From contig NZDU01000003.1 in assembly GCA_002688875.1 (NCBI GenBank), positions 12,101 through 35,013 of the forward strand: 22,913 nucleotides of DNA. Reading direction: 5' to 3'. Shown in pieces: positions 20,519-22,913 of this stretch. The position numbers and the translations under genes were made by a program. The notes beneath the pieces are model-generated. The model worked only from the letters and a program-made list of their open reading frames with translations. It was not told the DNA's origin and searched no databases. Numbering within the stretch: position 1 is the stretch's first letter; each line of letters begins with the position of its first letter. Origin of the DNA: Candidatus Pacearchaeota archaeon (GTDB lineage: Archaea > Nanobdellota > Nanobdellia > Pacearchaeales > GW2011-AR1).

Positions 20519-20989
20519 ATGGTAGAAGCGAAAGAAACAGATAATAAGAAAGAAAGGAAACTTGTAGCTGTGATTAGGATTTCTGGGATGATTAAGGTTC
20601 GGAAGGATATGGCTAGTACTTTGGATAGACTTCGATTGAGGAGGAAGTATAGTTGTGTGATTGTAGATATTAATGATGTGAATGTTAAGGGGATGTTGGA
20701 TAAGATTAAGTTTTATGTGGCTTATGGGGAGATTGATGATAAGACTATGGAGAAGTTGGTTAAGGAGAGAGGGGAATCGGTTCAGGGTCGGAAGATGGAT
20801 GTTAAGTTGAGTGCTTCTGAAGTGGTTAAGGGGCTTCGGGATGGGAAGAAGCTTAGTGATTTGGGGTTGAAGGGATTTTTTAGATTGCATCCGCCTCGAG
20901 GAGGGATAGATTCGAAGATTCAGTATCCTAAAGGGGTTTTGGGGAATAATAAGAAAGATATTAATAAATTGATAGGGAGGATGGTTTAG
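20519..20989 (+). CDS. rpl30: ribosomal protein uL30
   Basis: A 156-residue large-subunit protein. The family core is KLVAVIRISGMIKVRKDMAS, TLDRLRLRRKYSCVIVDIND and GMLDKIKFYVAYGEID; the archaeal C-terminal extension ends with FFRLHPPRGGIDSKIQYPKG. By hand count 11 of its 14 Gly codons are GGG and 18 of its 24 Lys codons are AAG, typical of this operon's ribosomal genes. It is followed after 1 nt (TAGGATG) by the orphan ORF. Confidence 0.95.
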   Translation: MVEAKETDNKKERKLVAVIRISGMIKVRKDMASTLDRLRLRRKYSCVIVDINDVNVKGMLDKIKFYVAYGEIDDKTMEKLVKERGESVQGRKMDVKLSASEVVKGLRDGKKLSDLGLKGFFRLHPPRGGIDSKIQYPKGVLGNNKKDINKLIGRMV

Positions 20990-20990
20990 G

Positions 20991-21341
20991 ATGGATGAAT
21001 CTAGATTGGGTATCCGATCACTTGAATCTATGAGCGATGTAGAATCTTTAGTAGATGGAGATTTTGTTACTGCAATATTACTACCTCAAGGAGATACTCA
21101 TGTTTTGAGTTATGAGAGAGATATAGATAATTCAGAAACGTTTGAATTATATGGAAATAGAGGGTCCTTCCCAGGAGATCAAAGAATAGTAGGTTATCTT
21201 CTTGGTACAGATGACGAAGAAATAAAATTTTCTGGAAAATCAATAGTTTTTAAGCCCGGTGCAATTTCATTAGATGATGGTGATGGGATAGATTATCAAA
21301 AAAGAAAATCTCATTTGGATAAAGGACCTAGATTAACATGA
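20991..21341 (+). CDS. orphan ORF between uL30 and uL15, 116 residues
   Basis: Not recognised. It is acidic and soluble, apparently mostly beta: DFVTAILLPQGDTHVLSYER, ETFELYGNRGSFPGD, RIVGYLLGTDDEEIKFSGKS and IVFKPGAISLDDGDGID, with a short basic C-terminus. It begins 1 nt after uL30 and overlaps uL15 by 4 nt (ATGA). By hand count only 2 of 13 Gly codons are GGG and 1 of 6 Lys codons is AAG, the opposite of uL30 immediately before it. Confidence 0.8.
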   Translation: MDESRLGIRSLESMSDVESLVDGDFVTAILLPQGDTHVLSYERDIDNSETFELYGNRGSFPGDQRIVGYLLGTDDEEIKFSGKSIVFKPGAISLDDGDGIDYQKRKSHLDKGPRLT

Positions 21342-21856
21342 AAATCAAAAAAACTAAAAAACATACAGGGCAGAGAGGGCAGACGAATCATGGGCATGGG
21401 GCTAGGAAGAAGGCTAAGAAGAGTGGGCATAAGGGTGGGGTTGGGATGGCTGGGACTGGGAAGAAAGCGGATCATAAGAAAAGTCTTGTGTTGAAGAAAT
21501 ATGGGAATAAGTATTTTGGTAGGAGAGGGATTACTAGTAGGCCGACGGCTAAGAAGAAGAATTTGGTGATTAATGTTGGAGATATTTCTAGAGATTATGT
21601 TGGATTGGAGAAGAAGTTTGGGAAAGAAGGTAAGTTGGAAATGGTTGGGTATAAGGTTTTGGGAAATGGAGAGATTGCTCGGAAGGTTAAGATTAAGGTC
21701 TTGGAGATTAGTGATGGGGCTCGGGAGAAAATTGAGAAAGTTGGTGGGAGCGTTGAGGTTTTGAAGGAGAAAGATAAAGGTGAGAAGATCGAGGATAGTG
21801 GTTTAGGAGATGATAGTGATTCGGAAGTGAAAGAAAGTAGTGAAGCTGATGAGTGA
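21338..21856 (+). CDS. rpl15: ribosomal protein uL15
   Basis: A 172-residue large-subunit assembly protein. The archaeal glycine/basic N-terminus HTGQRGQTNHGHGARKKAKK and GHKGGVGMAGTGKKADHKKS are followed by KYGNKYFGRRGITSRP and the C-terminal YKVLGNGEIARKVKIKVLEI. A Ser/Asp/Glu-rich tail of about 25 residues ends the protein. It overlaps the putative SecY start by 1 nt. Confidence 0.95.
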   Translation: MKIKKTKKHTGQRGQTNHGHGARKKAKKSGHKGGVGMAGTGKKADHKKSLVLKKYGNKYFGRRGITSRPTAKKKNLVINVGDISRDYVGLEKKFGKEGKLEMVGYKVLGNGEIARKVKIKVLEISDGAREKIEKVGGSVEVLKEKDKGEKIEDSGLGDDSDSEVKESSEADE

Positions 21857-22913
21857 TGATTAAGAAAATGGCATTCGTAGATATTTTAAAACATCTTCCA
21901 GAGGTTAAGAGTCCGCTGGAGAAGAAGTTGAGTTTTAATCTTAAGCTTAGATGGACGCTTATTATTTTGGCGGCGTTTTTTATAATGTCGAATGTTGCAC
22001 TTTATGGGGCGGATCCGGGTTTTTTGGAGCAGTTTGAATTTCTTGCTGTGATTATGGGGACTAGTTTTGGTTCGATAATAACGTTGGGAATTGGGCCGAT
22101 TGTTATGGCTAGTATTATCTTGCAGTTGCTTGTTGGGAGTCAGATATTGGAGATAGACACTTCGACGGCAGAGGGTAAGAAGTTTTTTCAGGGATTGCAG
22201 AAATTGATGGTGTTCTTTTTTATATTGTTTGAGGCAGTGATTTATGTTTTGATGGGAGGGATTCGTGCTGCGCCAGGGTTTACATATGTTGTGATGTTCC
22301 AGCTTGTCTTAGGAGGTTTGGCTGTTTTGTTTATGGATGAGATTTGTCAGAAGTGGGGGTTTGGAAGTGGAGTTAGTTTGTTTATAGCGGCGGGAGTTGG
22401 GTGGAGATTGATTACGGCGAGTTTTGGGTTCTTAGGACCTGAAGGTAATTTTCAACCTACTGGAATGGTTATTGCTTTGATTGTTAGTTTGATGAATGCT
22501 GATAGTCAGGGTGCGATGCTTGCCTTCGCGGCGATAGCGGCTACGATAATATTGTTTTTAGTTGTTGTATGGGCTCAGAGTTTGAAGATTGAGATTCCGT
22601 TGAGTTATGATAGACTTCGAGGTTATAGTATGAAGTGGCCTTTGCAGTTTTTCTATGCGTCAGTTATCCCAGTTATATTGGCTTCGGCTTTGATTGCTAA
22701 TTTTCAATTGTTTGGGGGGTTGTTGCAGAATTGGTTAGGACGTCCAACTATAATTGGGAATATTGTTAATGGTCAGCCTGTTGATGGTTTCTTGTATTGG
22801 ATTTCAAGTACTAATATCGTTCAGAGGATTATTACTGGAAGTTGGGAGTGGTCGCTTCTTGGACAGACCTTGGGGCATATAGCTTTTTATATGTTCTTTT
22901 GTGCTCTTTTTTC
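21856..22913 (+). CDS. secY: preprotein translocase subunit SecY (Sec61 alpha), 5' part
   Basis: The gene runs off the right edge; about 352 codons are visible. It encodes the channel of the Sec translocon in the membrane. The N-terminal FVDILKHLPEV and PLEKKLSFNLKLRWTLIILA lead into TM1, the plug-side GADPGFLEQFEFLAV, TM2 with GSIITLGIGPIVMASIILQL, then FQGLQKLMVFFFILFEAVIY and GFGSGVSLFIAAGVGWRLIT. Later segments include IEIPLSYDRLRGYSMKWPLQ, the cytosolic loop that contacts the ribosome. Two starts are possible: ATG 21856 (1-nt overlap with uL15) and ATG 21868; the second gives the more usual MAFVDIL start. Confidence 0.95.
   Translation, partial: MIKKMAFVDILKHLPEVKSPLEKKLSFNLKLRWTLIILAAFFIMSNVALYGADPGFLEQFEFLAVIMGTSFGSIITLGIGPIVMASIILQLLVGSQILEIDTSTAEGKKFFQGLQKLMVFFFILFEAVIYVLMGGIRAAPGFTYVVMFQLVLGGLAVLFMDEICQKWGFGSGVSLFIAAGVGWRLITASFGFLGPEGNFQPTGMVIALIVSLMNADSQGAMLAFAAIAATIILFLVVVWAQSLKIEIPLSYDRLRGYSMKWPLQFFYASVIPVILASALIANFQLFGGLLQNWLGRPTIIGNIVNGQPVDGFLYWISSTNIVQRIITGSWEWSLLGQTLGHIAFYMFFCALF

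Noticed and set aside
1..22913. CRISPR arrays, insertion sequences, transposases or integrase/att sites
   Set aside because: No regularly spaced direct repeats, no transposase-like protein and no flanking target duplications around the inserted ORFs were seen by eye.

Overview
The window is a stretch of an AT-rich archaeal chromosome, most likely from a DPANN-type archaeon (Woesearchaeota/Pacearchaeota-like; inferred from gene content and style, not proven). It has archaeal-only ribosomal proteins (eS4, eL19, eL32), the archaeal AMP phosphorylase, eIF1/SUI1 inside the ribosomal cluster, TATA boxes placed 24-30 nt upstream of start codons (leaderless transcripts), and unusually long lysine/aspartate/glutamate-rich tails on many ribosomal proteins.

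Layout. 1-485 (-): 5' part of AMP phosphorylase, divergent from a LOG-family nucleotide-processing enzyme (582-1232 +). 1234-2612 (-): an AI-2E/PerM-type membrane permease and a 75-residue membrane protein. 2613-2808: intergenic, with a short hairpin. 2809-3351 (+): orphan 180-residue protein. 3352-3565: intergenic, with a possible small RNA. 3566-4285 (+): unrecognised 239-residue protein with ribosomal-style codon use. 4310-5502 (-): an orphan protein, a retropepsin-like aspartic protease and a DUF5678-like small protein. 5503-5708: divergent promoters and a structured leader. 5709 to the window end (+): the S10/spc ribosomal operon, 23 genes from uL3 to SecY (truncated), with eIF1.

The main point of interest is the operon's architecture. 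Between the ribosomal genes sit nine small ORFs (74-160 residues) that I do not recognise: uL4|130|uL23|160|uL2, uS17|74|uL14|74|uL24, eS4|124|uL5, uS14|86|uS8, uL6|121|eL32, uS5|136|uS3 and uL30|116|uL15. Two further mini-ORFs (19 and 12 codons) fill the only other small gaps there. Each of the nine is joined to both neighbours by a 4-nt ATGA overlap or by stop + 1 nt + ATG, so they should be co-transcribed and translationally coupled with the ribosome genes. Their codon use (GGA/GGT, AAA, TTA) differs sharply from the G/T-rich, C-poor ribosomal genes (GGG, AAG, TTG, AGG), suggesting a separate and probably more recent origin.

The second notable feature is a 31-nt palindromic element present in frame in both uS19 and eS4. 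The two copies have identical flanks and loop, and both stem differences are compensatory. Third, the uS3-uL29-eIF1 block is displaced from its usual place between uL22 and uS17 to between uS5 and uL30, and the RNase P protein gene usually found beside eIF1 is not in the window.
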